The notes below the pieces were generated by a model. It was not told the DNA's origin, did no database searches, and saw only the letters and a program-made list of their open reading frames with translations. Positions 1 through 7,230 of a stretch of DNA of 7,230 nt are shown piece by piece. This DNA comes from Bryobacterales bacterium (GTDB lineage Bacteria > Acidobacteriota > Terriglobia > Bryobacterales > Bryobacteraceae): NCBI GenBank assembly GCA_003164075.1, contig PLRZ01000111.1, forward strand, positions 9,331 to 16,560. Direction: 5' to 3'. Both the position numbers and the translations under genes were made by a program. Position 1 is the stretch's first letter, and every line of letters starts with the position of its first letter.

Positions 1-309
1 GTTGTCGGCGGCTTCCTTGGCGGCAAATCGCGCAGCGTCGTCCCGCGACTTGATCCAGGCCTCGGACGCCTCCAGGGGCGCATCCTTCTGGTCCTTGCGT
101 TCGGGCGCCGCCAACTCCCGCAGACAGCGGACGCCCCATTTCACGCCCGCATCGGGTGGGAGTTTATGCGCCAGGAATCGTACGGCGTCCTGGTACAGTT
201 CCTGCTTTTCCAGGCTGTCCAGATAGCTGGAAGGAGTGGAGTCGTCCTGTGCCAGCACGCGCGCGGCTTCGCTGACACCCGAGATATCGACAATTTCCCT
301 GGCTGTCAT
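1..309 (-). CDS. DUF6931-like T6SS-associated protein (C-terminal part off the left edge)
   Basis: An open frame begins at ATG (307-309) and continues without a stop to the left edge, giving 103 residues; the C-terminus is missing. The start is well fixed: in this frame a stop lies at 319-321, and no other ATG lies between. The protein begins MTAREIVDISGVSE. Residues 29-65 contain the core YLDSLEKQEL-YQDAVRFLAHKLP-KWGVRCLRE, and a charged, Ala-rich helical stretch follows (W85, then R89-D103). From memory this pattern, an 'AVRFLAHaLP..avWW' core followed by an 'A..W...' helix, matches the DUF6931 family, often found beside T6SS genes; no database was searched. No signal peptide or membrane segment is seen in the visible part. 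The ATG sits one base after the vgrG stop and no good Shine-Dalgarno lies at normal distance, so translation is probably coupled to vgrG. Function is unknown. A role in spike loading or assembly is only inferred from the position. Confidence 0.7.
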   Translation of the reverse strand, partial: MTAREIVDISGVSEAARVLAQDDSTPSSYLDSLEKQELYQDAVRFLAHKLPPDAGVKWGVRCLRELAAPERKDQKDAPLEASEAWIKSRDDAARFAAKEAADN

Positions 310-310
310 A

Positions 311-2308
311 TTAGTTGATCATGGTGATGCCGCCCTTCAAAATAAGCACGGCTTGTCCTTGCACCTGAGCCATTGTGTCCGCCGTAATCTTGACCATAAT
401 CCCCTGTATGGTCACGCCGCTCTGGTCGATCTTAATGCTGTTTGCGCCCACCGTCAGGGTAATGGACTGCATGGCGGTGATATCGATTTTTCCCAGGTCC
501 ACATTCGTGGATTGGTTGCCCATGGCGAGTTTAATCGACTGGTTGCCCTTGTCCAGCGTGGTCGACTGGTTGCCCATGTCCAGCTTGGTCGACTGGTTCC
601 CCTGGTTGAGCGTGGTGGAATGATTTCCCTGGGTAATCGTAATGGTCGTATCTTTTACGATGGTCTCGGTGTGCTTTCCGTCCACGTTGATAGTCCGGCC
701 GTTCTGAACATGCTGGGTATCGTCATGTTCCACCAGGGTATCCATGTCTTTCTCGGCGTGAACGGAAATCTTTTCCGAGCCCATCTTGTCTTCAAAACAA
801 ATCTCGTTGAAGTTGGCGCTGCCGCCCCCCTTGCTGCTGCGGCTCTTGATGCCGGATTGCGTCTGGTTGTCGGGCAACGTGTAGGGGACCGTCTGGTCGG
901 CGTTGTAAACCCGGCCGACGATGATGGGCCGGTCCGGGTCGCCTTCCAGAAAATCGACCAGCACTTCCTGGCCGATCCGCGGAATGGTGATCCAGCCCCA
1001 GTTCTTGCCGGCCCAGATTTGGGATACGCGGACCCAGCAGGAGCTGTTGTCGTCCTTCTTGCCGACGCGATCCCAAAAGAACTGCACCTTGACCCGTCCG
1101 TACTTATCCACCCAAATTTCTTCGCCAGCCTTACCGACCACCACGGCGGGTTGAAGTCCTTTGACCGTGGGCCGTACGGTATCGCGGGGCGGGCGATAGG
1201 CAACTGTCTTCGGAATCGCCGTAAAGGTATTGTTGTAGTAGTGAGACTTGCCCTGGTCTCGCCGGTAAGTGGAATCCTGAGCCTCGTGCTTCACCGACGT
1301 AAGGAAGTAATCCTTATTCGTATCGGTCCGATAGTGCTTTTTCAACTTGAAATTGACCCCGGGCCGGAAGGCGCGGCAGCGGCTTGTCCCCGTCACCACG
1401 AACTGGGTGGCCTCGAGTTCTTCCAAACGGATGCGGGTATAGCGCGACCCGTCCTCCTTCTCGGTGTACTCTCCGGGGTATTCGTAGACCTCCTCGTTAG
1501 TAGTTCCCAAATTGCCGAGCAAACTGAGGTTCGGCGTCTCGAAGTTGTAGTCCGTGAGGGCGGATTTTCCGGTAAACGCCGCTTCGATCCGTTCCAGCGA
1601 CGCCACACCCTCCCGGCCTTCGTCCTCGGTCACCCAGCCCTCCTCGTCGTAAGCATAGGTGGCGGCCGCCTGGCCGGGACAGGTGCCCAGCACGGAACTC
1701 TTGTCGGCGAACACGACGGTGTGTTTGCTATCGGTGTGTTCGAAGTAGTAGAAAATACCCTCTTCCTCCAACAACCGGGAGATGAAGTTCAAGCTGCTTT
1801 CCCGGTATTGCACGCAGTAGTCGCGCACCGGGTAAGTGCCTTGCGTACGGAACGAGTAGTCCGAGACGGCGGCATCTTTCAGAACCTTCCCCACAATGTC
1901 CGGGACGCTCATGGACTGGAAGATTTTGCAGTCGGAGTTGAGCGACAGAAACCACATCTTAGGGACCAGGATGGCCTCATAGACGGCCAGCTTCGGCGCC
2001 GAGTTGCCCTCGTCCTCCTCGCCCCCGGCGGCCTGGCCGCCGCTTTGAATCGACTGCGTAATGCTGCTGAAGACAGCGTTGAAATACCGCTCGGTGCCAT
2101 CGGCCAGCTTGAGCGAGATGGTGGCGTTGCTGCGCAGGAGACTCTTGATGTCCACCTCAAAATTGCCGGACAGCATGACCACCTTGAGCTCGAACGGCTT
2201 GGAGAGAGTCTCCTCCAAGGTTAACTTCTCCAGCAGCAATTCCGTCACGCCCAGCGTCGTCTTGATTTGTAAGAGCCGGCCCTCTTGCGAGAATGTCGAA
2301 CTTGCCAT
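311..2308 (-). CDS. vgrG: T6SS spike protein VgrG (TssI)
   Basis: This 665-residue protein forms the trimeric spike at the tip of the Hcp tube and is fired out of the cell with its effectors. Residues 1 to about 380 are the gp27-like base; Y168-F189 (YRESSLNFISRLLEEEGIFYYF) is a hallmark of the family. Residues about 385-470 are the gp5-type OB fold, with GRVKVQFFWDR at 404, WVRVSQIWAGKNWGW at 425 and GQEVLVDFLEGDPDRPIIVGRVYN up to 469. NEICFEDKMGSE at 501 opens the C-terminal beta-helix, which includes five 9-residue GNxST repeats (561-605). The protein ends GGITMIN, with no added toxin domain. It has an acidic insertion at about residues 88-105. The start at MASSTF was chosen because it matches where VgrG proteins begin and has a strong AAGGAGG five bases upstream; the frame stays open further upstream to 2530, but that would overlap clpV. 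It follows clpV by 26 nt and precedes the DUF6931-like gene by 1 nt. Confidence 0.97.
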   Translation of the reverse strand: MASSTFSQEGRLLQIKTTLGVTELLLEKLTLEETLSKPFELKVVMLSGNFEVDIKSLLRSNATISLKLADGTERYFNAVFSSITQSIQSGGQAAGGEEDEGNSAPKLAVYEAILVPKMWFLSLNSDCKIFQSMSVPDIVGKVLKDAAVSDYSFRTQGTYPVRDYCVQYRESSLNFISRLLEEEGIFYYFEHTDSKHTVVFADKSSVLGTCPGQAAATYAYDEEGWVTEDEGREGVASLERIEAAFTGKSALTDYNFETPNLSLLGNLGTTNEEVYEYPGEYTEKEDGSRYTRIRLEELEATQFVVTGTSRCRAFRPGVNFKLKKHYRTDTNKDYFLTSVKHEAQDSTYRRDQGKSHYYNNTFTAIPKTVAYRPPRDTVRPTVKGLQPAVVVGKAGEEIWVDKYGRVKVQFFWDRVGKKDDNSSCWVRVSQIWAGKNWGWITIPRIGQEVLVDFLEGDPDRPIIVGRVYNADQTVPYTLPDNQTQSGIKSRSSKGGGSANFNEICFEDKMGSEKISVHAEKDMDTLVEHDDTQHVQNGRTINVDGKHTETIVKDTTITITQGNHSTTLNQGNQSTKLDMGNQSTTLDKGNQSIKLAMGNQSTNVDLGKIDITAMQSITLTVGANSIKIDQSGVTIQGIMVKITADTMAQVQGQAVLILKGGITMIN
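494..628 (-). repeat. Five tandem 27-bp repeats in vgrG encoding GNxSTxLxx units
   Basis: Five direct units of 27 bp (602-628, 575-601, 548-574, 521-547 and 494-520, in reading order) encode GNHSTTLNQ, GNQSTKLDM, GNQSTTLDK, GNQSIKLAM and GNQSTNVDL. The units at 548-574 and 575-601 match at 24 of 27 bases, so the repetition is visible in the DNA as well as the protein. Short-period repeats are normal in the triple-stranded beta-helix of VgrG needles, where each repeat adds a rung or strand. The unit length keeps the reading frame if units are gained or lost. Confidence 0.95.
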
Positions 2309-2313
2309 GGTCC

Positions 2314-2320
2314 CCTCCTT
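2314..2320 (-). promoter_or_regulatory. Ribosome binding site of vgrG
   Basis: AAGGAGG lies five bases before the ATG at 2308. It is a near-perfect Shine-Dalgarno sequence, sits in the short clpV-vgrG gap, and settles the start choice for vgrG over the longer open frame. It suggests vgrG is translated strongly and independently of clpV. Confidence 0.85.
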
Positions 2321-2334
2321 CCCATGCGGCCCTC

Positions 2335-5007
2335 CTAACCGGCGTGTCCGATGGCCTCGGCGGCCGGCTGATTGTAAACGAAGGAGCCGTCTTCGCCGAT
2401 GCCCACGTGGATAGCGGACGGCCGCGTTCCCTCGGCAAAAGCCGTGAGCAACTGGCGCGAGATGTCCGGCAGCAGCGTGTTGGTCAGGATATTGTCCACG
2501 TTCCGGGCGCCGCTTTCCACTTCCGTGCAACGCTTGGCCACTTCCTCCACAAGTTTGGGATCGTAGGTCAGCGACAGCTTGTGGGTTTCCTGCAGGCGGC
2601 GCTGGATTCTACCTAACTTCAGAACGATGATGTGCTTCATGGCTTCGTCCTGAATCGGATAATACGGCGTAATTACCAGCCGGCCCAGAAAGGCCGGTTT
2701 GAAAAGCTTGTCTAACTCCGGCTTGAGCGCCTTGACGAGCCCCTCGGGGCTGGGCGCGGTTTCCGGATCGGCGCAAAGCTTCGCCATGGTGGCGGTGCCG
2801 GCGTTGGACGTCAAAATGATAATGGTGTTCTTGAAGTTGATGCTGCGGCCTTCCCCGTCTTCCATATTGCCTTTATCGAAAACCTGGAAGAAGAGCTCCA
2901 ACACGTCGGGGTGGGCCTTCTCCACTTCGTCCAGCAGAACCACCGAGTACGGCCGGCGGCGGACCGCTTCCGTGAGGACTCCGCCTTCGCCATAGCCGAC
3001 ATATCCGGGAGGCGAGCCCTTCAGCGTGGAAACCGTATGCGACTCCTGGAACTCAGACATGTTGATGGTGATGACGTTCTTTTCGCCGCCATACAGTAAG
3101 TCGGACAGGGCCAGCGCCGTCTCCGTCTTACCGACGCCGCTCGGTCCCACTAAGAGGAAGACACCCACGGGCTTATTAGGATCGTCAAGGCTGGCGCGCG
3201 ACGTTCGAATGCGCTGCGCGATGGCGCCCAAGGCGTGATCCTGGCCGATTACGCGGCGCCCCAGGTGCTCTTCCAGTTTCAGCACAATGCCGACTTCGTC
3301 CTTCAACATTTTGCCGACGGGAATGCCGGTCCAGCCGGAAACCACTTCGCCGATGATGTGCTGGTCCACGCAGACGCGAATCAGCGGCGTTTCGCCCTGC
3401 ATGGTTTCGAGATCGACATTGAGCTTGGCCAATTGGCCGCGCAGCTCCGCCGCTTCGGCCGTGCCACTGGCGGTCCCGGCGGCGTGCGCCTCTTCCAGTT
3501 TGCCGCGAATCTCGCGGATCTGGTTGACCAGCGCCAGTTCCTTTTCATAGCGTGCCTGCAAAACAGCCAGGCGCGCCTCGGTAGTGGCTCGTTGCTCGGC
3601 GAGAGCCTTGAGCCGCTCGCTGTGATCCGCGCCCAGAGCGGCCTCGCGGTCGAGCACGCGAGTCTGCACCGCCAGGTCGTCCAAAGTGCGATGGGCGTCT
3701 TCGATGGGCGGCGGAACGGTATTCTGGCCCAACGCCAGCCGCGCGCAGGTGGTGTCCAGGACGCTCACGGCTTTGTCGGGCAACTGGCGGTCCGGCAGGT
3801 AGCGATTGGACAGCCGCACGGCGGCGGCCAGCCCTTCATCCAGGATGCGGACGTGGTGATGTTTCTCCAGAACGGGGATCAGTCCGCGCAGCATCAGTTC
3901 GCACTGCTTCTCGTCCGGCTCCTCCACTTTGATCAGTTGGAAGCGGCGCGCGAGAGCGGGGTCTTTTTCAAAATATTTCTTGTATTCCGACCACGTTGTG
4001 GCGGCCACGGTCCGCAGTTCGCCGCGGGCCAGGGCCGGCTTCAACAGATTGGCGGCATCGCCCTGACCTTCGGCGCCGCCCGCGCCGATCATGGTGTGGG
4101 CCTCGTCAATGAAGAGGATTATGGGAGTGGGCGACGATTTCACTTCGTTGATCAAACTCTTCAGGCGATTCTCGAACTCGCCCTTCACGCCCGCGCCGGC
4201 CTGCAGCAACGCCAGGTCCAAGGTGTGGAGCGCGACGTTCTTCAAGGGTTCCGGAACATCGCCCGCGGCAATGCGCAGGGCGAAGCCTTCCACCACGGCC
4301 GTCTTTCCCACACCGGCTTCGCCCACCAGGATGGGGTTATTCTGGCGGCGCCGCGTCAGGATATCGACCACCTGCCGGATTTCGAAATCGCGGCCCAATA
4401 CGGGGTCGATCTTCCCCTTGCGCGCGTTCTCGGTCAGATTGACGGTGTATTGATCGAGGTTGGGCGTCTTGCCGCCGGTCTTCTTCTGTCCTTCGGGCGC
4501 GCCGGCGGCCGCGGCGGGAGCCTGCTCGGTCTCTTCTTCCGATCCCGCCACGATGGTGGCGAAGTCCTTGCGGAGGGCGTCGGCATTGATCTTGCGGAAT
4601 TCCTTGCTGACGTCGTTGACGATGCGCGCGAGTTCTTCCACGCTGGCCAGGGCGAGGACGCAGTAGCCGGTGCGGACGGTGTCGCTGCCGTAGTCGAGCG
4701 AGCCGACAATCCAGGCCTCTTTCAACATCTTCAGCACCGAGGGGCTGATGGCCGGAGTGCGGGCATTGCCCGACTTGAGTTTGTCCAGGCTGCGGGTAAG
4801 TTCCGCGGCCAGGCGTGACTTGTCAATCTCGAAGTGGCGGGCGATCAGCGCGAAATCCGCGCCGCTCGAATCCAGCAGCTTCATCAGGAAGTGCTCCACC
4901 TCCACGTCGTAATGAGTTCGCGAAAGGCACAGGCCAGCCGCTCCTTCCAGGGCATTCCGGGACGTAGGGTTCAGTTTGCCGATTACGGCACGCAAATTTG
5001 TCGCCAT
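2335..5007 (-). CDS. clpV: T6SS sheath-disassembly AAA+ ATPase ClpV (TssH)
   Basis: An 890-residue Hsp100/ClpB-type ATPase that unfolds contracted TssB/TssC sheaths in the cytoplasm so they can be reassembled; the length is usual for ClpV. Residues 1 to about 150 are the Clp-N domain ([33 protein letters not shown]), whose wording is typical of ClpV rather than ClpB. An Ala/Pro/Gly/Lys linker follows at about 155-180. AAA domain 1 has Walker A GEAGVGKT (229-236), pore loop [11 protein letters not shown] (271-281), Walker B ILFIDEAH (297-304) and an arginine-finger region DPALARRF (349-356). The coiled-coil middle domain spans about 430-540. AAA domain 2 has Walker A GPSGVGKT (621-628), pore loop GYVGYGEGG (668-676), Walker [15 protein letters not shown] (689-702), arginine finger FLGR (773-776) and sensor 2 GAR (833-835). 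All catalytic motifs look intact. It starts one base after the tssG stop, with AGGAG nine bases upstream. A housekeeping ClpB is unlikely given the N-domain and the neighbours. Confidence 0.97.
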   Translation of the reverse strand: MATNLRAVIGKLNPTSRNALEGAAGLCLSRTHYDVEVEHFLMKLLDSSGADFALIARHFEIDKSRLAAELTRSLDKLKSGNARTPAISPSVLKMLKEAWIVGSLDYGSDTVRTGYCVLALASVEELARIVNDVSKEFRKINADALRKDFATIVAGSEEETEQAPAAAAGAPEGQKKTGGKTPNLDQYTVNLTENARKGKIDPVLGRDFEIRQVVDILTRRRQNNPILVGEAGVGKTAVVEGFALRIAAGDVPEPLKNVALHTLDLALLQAGAGVKGEFENRLKSLINEVKSSPTPIILFIDEAHTMIGAGGAEGQGDAANLLKPALARGELRTVAATTWSEYKKYFEKDPALARRFQLIKVEEPDEKQCELMLRGLIPVLEKHHHVRILDEGLAAAVRLSNRYLPDRQLPDKAVSVLDTTCARLALGQNTVPPPIEDAHRTLDDLAVQTRVLDREAALGADHSERLKALAEQRATTEARLAVLQARYEKELALVNQIREIRGKLEEAHAAGTASGTAEAAELRGQLAKLNVDLETMQGETPLIRVCVDQHIIGEVVSGWTGIPVGKMLKDEVGIVLKLEEHLGRRVIGQDHALGAIAQRIRTSRASLDDPNKPVGVFLLVGPSGVGKTETALALSDLLYGGEKNVITINMSEFQESHTVSTLKGSPPGYVGYGEGGVLTEAVRRRPYSVVLLDEVEKAHPDVLELFFQVFDKGNMEDGEGRSINFKNTIIILTSNAGTATMAKLCADPETAPSPEGLVKALKPELDKLFKPAFLGRLVITPYYPIQDEAMKHIIVLKLGRIQRRLQETHKLSLTYDPKLVEEVAKRCTEVESGARNVDNILTNTLLPDISRQLLTAFAEGTRPSAIHVGIGEDGSFVYNQPAAEAIGHAG

Positions 5008-5008
5008 G

Positions 5009-6055
5009 TTAAGCGTCTCCTAGTAAAAGAATTGTATCGCCGGGATCGCGGTCGAAATCGCCGCTCGATTTCAACCAGGTGTGCCATCCCAGGCACAGCG
5101 GGTTTTCAGCCGGAGGACGCAATTCAAAAGCCGGCACGTCCTCGCGGCGGAGTATCAGTTGAACTTCAAATTCCAGATCGTTCCCACAAAAGCTGCGGAC
5201 AATGGCCCGTAATGCGGGCCACGCCTTGCCGGTGGGCAGAAAGTCGCGATACCGTTCGGCGGTCAGCGGGCCCAATTTGAGCCGCACGCGCGATCCCCGG
5301 TCCCAGATCTCGTCGCCCACCACGGCGCCGAATCCCAGCGCGGTGGATTCGGGAATCTCGCCGCCGAAGACGCACTGGTCGGGCTCCGCCAGGCTGCGCC
5401 ATGTGCCGATGAACGGCTCCAACTCCACCGGAATATCGAAATAATCGCCCACCACGGACTCCAGCGCCAGCGCGGATTTGGGAATCAAGCCGAACAGCCC
5501 GGAATAGTAGATGAACGCTTCGTCTTCCACCGACTGCCGGCCGCGGATGCCCTTCGTGCCAAAGCCGACCATGGCAAAAAGGCACGCGGTTACCGGATCG
5601 CTGCGGTCGCGCTCGTAAGCCACGGTGAAGTGATTCTTCTCCCATGCCTGATAAAAAAAGGACGTCAGGCGATGGTTGAAGATATCGAGAAACTCCAGCA
5701 GGGTGCGGTCTTTGGCGCGGATTCTGCCGGCGATCAACTCGGTCACGTAATTGGGAAGCGCGCCCAGCGGGCCGATCAGGCCCATGAAATTGATGGTCAT
5801 CGCCGGGCCGGCGCCTTCCCGTTCGGTCAGCGCATGAATGGAACTGGCGGGGAAATGCAGGATGGGGTTGGCTCCGAAGCGCACCACTTCCGTCTGCGGA
5901 TGGCTGTAGCGTCCCACCGGCACGCGGTCCGGCTGCAGCCACCCGAGCACGCGCACCGCCTGAAAGAAGTCGAACGAATAGGGCTCCCGGAAGAGCAGTT
6001 CGCGGACTTTCTCAAGCGCTACATTAGGATTTTCTGTCCCGCTCGCGGGGGCCAT
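5009..6055 (-). CDS. tssG: T6SS baseplate subunit TssG
   Basis: A 348-residue protein of the TssG (VasB/ImpH) family, of usual length. TssG joins two TssF copies to form the wedge of the cytoplasmic T6SS baseplate, on which tube and sheath assembly starts. Family features seen are the N-terminal LLFREPYSFDFFQAVRVLGWL (residues 20-40), the VRFGANPILHFPASSIHAL stretch, then MTINFMGLIGPLGALPNYVTELI and FLDIFNHRLTSFFYQAWEKNHF, and a C-terminal LGPLTAERYRDFLPTGKAW followed by CLGWHTWLKS. No signal peptide or membrane helix is seen, as expected. The ATG at 6055 puts the FDFFQAV motif at the usual distance from the N-terminus. It lies 37 nt inside the end of tssF, and only a weak purine-rich stretch (GAGAG about ten bases upstream) precedes it, so coupling to tssF translation is likely. 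The gene ends one base before clpV and its last codons carry the clpV ribosome binding site. Confidence 0.96.
   Translation of the reverse strand: MAPASGTENPNVALEKVRELLFREPYSFDFFQAVRVLGWLQPDRVPVGRYSHPQTEVVRFGANPILHFPASSIHALTEREGAGPAMTINFMGLIGPLGALPNYVTELIAGRIRAKDRTLLEFLDIFNHRLTSFFYQAWEKNHFTVAYERDRSDPVTACLFAMVGFGTKGIRGRQSVEDEAFIYYSGLFGLIPKSALALESVVGDYFDIPVELEPFIGTWRSLAEPDQCVFGGEIPESTALGFGAVVGDEIWDRGSRVRLKLGPLTAERYRDFLPTGKAWPALRAIVRSFCGNDLEFEVQLILRREDVPAFELRPPAENPLCLGWHTWLKSSGDFDRDPGDTILLLGDA
5017..5021 (-). promoter_or_regulatory. Ribosome binding site of clpV inside the end of tssG
   Basis: AGGAG lies nine bases before the clpV ATG (5007), within the final codons of tssG. It supports the clpV start and means ribosomes ending on tssG finish almost on top of it. 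Confidence 0.7.
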
Positions 6056-7230
6056 TGTTTCAAAACTCTCTTTCGTTGTCGTGTCCGCACAACCAGTTGA
6101 CTAAAGCTATTCATTGAAGTGTACAACCCCAGGAAGACGTCCAGCACGGCGGCGAAGGTGTAGGCGCCGGTGCCGGCGAACTGCTCCTCGTCCAGTTCGA
6201 TCTCCACGCGGGTGCCGCGCGCGAAGGTAACTCCGTGGCTGGAGGTCAGCCGGGCAAAGTGCGGCTCGCTGCGCAGGCTGAGAATGCCGTCGATCTGTTT
6301 TTCCGCCGAAAGCGAGCCGGTGAAATTGTGCAGCCGCAGGATTTCGCGAAAGGCGTCCGCTCCGTCCGTAACCAGGGATAGATAATTCAGCGAGAGCTTG
6401 GAAATCAGGCGCCACAGAAGCCCGTGTTCCTGGGGCGGCTGGAGAGCGTCGGTGGGCTTGGTGAGGGCCACAATCCGGGTGATGGGTCCGCCGATTCCCA
6501 ACTGAAAATCGCCCTCCTCGTTTCCGAAGGGCAGGCGTGACGGCAGCTCGCCGTTGCTGCAGGTGAGCCGCAGGGTGACGGTATCCTTATCGGGCGTCTT
6601 CTTCCCCCCGGTCAAGTCGACAAACGTGATGTACACGTCGGAAGCCTTGGTGGTGCGCCAACTGGAAAGCTTGCGGGTACTGTGCCAGAAGGTCTGGGTG
6701 GGGCCGCCGCTGGCCGAATGGCGGTGGGAGAAGAAGGGCTGGTACTCCACAATCTCATTGGACCCGCTCATCACGCCAACCACGTCGTCAATGGAGAAAA
6801 TATCCAGCGCCTCTTCCCGCCGCGCGTCGGCGACGATGCGGTATTCGAAGCGCTTCTGCTCCATGAGGATGGGTTCGGCAACCTGCTCGAAGAGGTTCAC
6901 CACGGGGGCGCAACCGAGCCGGAAGGTGGTCTTGGAGACGCCCAGCTCCAGGGATTGCCGGCGGTCGGCGCGTTCGAAATCGGAGAGGAAGAACAGGAGC
7001 TCGATCTTGTCGCCGAAATCGGCGGCGGCCAGCCTCTCGAAGCCGGACAAGTCCAGGAAACAAAACTTTTCGGGAAAGGCGAAGTATTCCTGCAGCAGCC
7101 GGTATCCCCAGAAACTGCGCCGCGGAAACGGGAACAGGCCTTCGTCTGGTTTGAAACCAACCTGGCGCAGCGAGCCCGGCGCAAAAACCACGCTCTTCCT
7201 GGCCGGCGCCGCCAGATCGCGCGCCACGAT
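6019..7230 (-). CDS. tssF: T6SS baseplate subunit TssF (N-terminal part off the right edge)
   Basis: The frame is open to the right edge and ends at TAG (6019-6021), giving 403 visible residues. Full TssF (VasA/ImpG) is about 590-620 residues, so roughly the last two thirds is present. TssF is the largest wedge subunit of the baseplate; two copies bind one TssG and contact TssK and TssE. Family features are VGFKPDEGLFPFPRRSFWGYRLLQEYFAFPEKFCFLDLSGFERL near the start of the visible part, a middle part containing GVMSGSNEIVEYQPFFSHRHS, and the characteristic end LGLYTSMNSFSQLVVRTRQ followed by WPPRAGQKILM. A GTG at 7227 could be taken as a start, but the motifs that follow are internal in the family and the frame continues past it, so it is not the true N-terminus. 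The 3' end overlaps tssG by 37 nt. Confidence 0.96.
   Translation of the reverse strand: MVARDLAAPARKSVVFAPGSLRQVGFKPDEGLFPFPRRSFWGYRLLQEYFAFPEKFCFLDLSGFERLAAADFGDKIELLFFLSDFERADRRQSLELGVSKTTFRLGCAPVVNLFEQVAEPILMEQKRFEYRIVADARREEALDIFSIDDVVGVMSGSNEIVEYQPFFSHRHSASGGPTQTFWHSTRKLSSWRTTKASDVYITFVDLTGGKKTPDKDTVTLRLTCSNGELPSRLPFGNEEGDFQLGIGGPITRIVALTKPTDALQPPQEHGLLWRLISKLSLNYLSLVTDGADAFREILRLHNFTGSLSAEKQIDGILSLRSEPHFARLTSSHGVTFARGTRVEIELDEEQFAGTGAYTFAAVLDVFLGLYTSMNSFSQLVVRTRQRKRVLKQWPPRAGQKILM

Noticed and set aside
236..2224. A 662-codon plus-strand open frame antisense to vgrG
   Set aside because: It lies fully opposite a gene with clear VgrG motifs, its translation shows no recognisable domain, and its His/Val/Leu/Gly-rich composition is typical of the antisense of GC-rich coding DNA.
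2309..2334. A possible promoter or terminator between clpV and vgrG
   Set aside because: The 26-base gap holds purine-rich ribosome-binding sequence but no stable hairpin followed by T residues and no -10/-35 pair that I can see.
2309..2530. A 74-residue N-terminal extension of the vgrG frame
   Set aside because: The extension is Arg/Gly/His-rich, overlaps the end of clpV, and does not resemble a VgrG N-terminus. The ATG at 2308 has a strong ribosome binding site and the right family start.
3235..4818. A 527-codon plus-strand open frame antisense to clpV
   Set aside because: It is opposite intact AAA+ motifs of ClpV and has no domain of its own. It is explained by codon bias leaving few stops on the opposite strand.
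2335..5007. ClpB heat-shock disaggregase as an alternative identity for the ATPase
   Set aside because: The N-domain wording ([31 protein letters not shown]) is typical of ClpV, and the gene sits between tssG and vgrG.
5166..5942. A 258-codon minus-strand frame inside tssG
   Set aside because: It is a second-frame shadow of tssG with low-complexity Arg/Gly/Ala-rich translation and no domain pattern.

Overview
The window holds part of a type VI secretion system (T6SS) gene cluster. All recognisable genes lie on the minus strand, so transcription runs from right to left: tssF (5' part missing) > tssG > clpV/tssH > vgrG/tssI > a DUF6931-like gene that runs off the left edge. The genes are packed very tightly. 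tssF and tssG overlap by 37 nt, tssG/clpV and vgrG/DUF6931 are each separated by one base, and clpV/vgrG by 26 nt. No terminator, RNA gene, mobile element or CRISPR array is visible, and there is no gap longer than 26 bases. This looks like the middle of a single operon, with its promoter to the right of the window.

The proteins form a working subset of the injection machine. TssF and TssG are baseplate wedge subunits on which the contractile sheath is built. ClpV is the double-ring AAA+ ATPase that takes the contracted sheath apart so it can be reused. VgrG is the trimeric spike that sits on the Hcp tube and carries effectors into the target cell. The small DUF6931-like protein, coupled to vgrG, may be a spike-associated partner, but its function is not known. 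Not seen in the window are the sheath genes (tssB/tssC), hcp, tssE, the membrane-complex genes (tssJ/L/M), tssK, PAAR and any effector/immunity pair. They may lie on either side.

The DNA is GC-rich by eye with uniform codon use, and the long antisense open frames are what such composition produces. The proteins fit a Gram-negative bacterium with a canonical T6SS. The style of the proteins and the DUF6931 partner would suit a soil lineage such as Acidobacteriota (Solibacter-like), or Planctomycetota or Myxococcota. This assignment is an inference and only weakly supported.

The sequence does not reveal a new system. The points most worth a second look are the gene coupled to vgrG, the five-unit 27-bp tandem repeat encoding part of the VgrG spike, an acidic insertion in the VgrG base domain, and an out-of-frame ATG with its own ribosome-binding-like sequence just ahead of vgrG.
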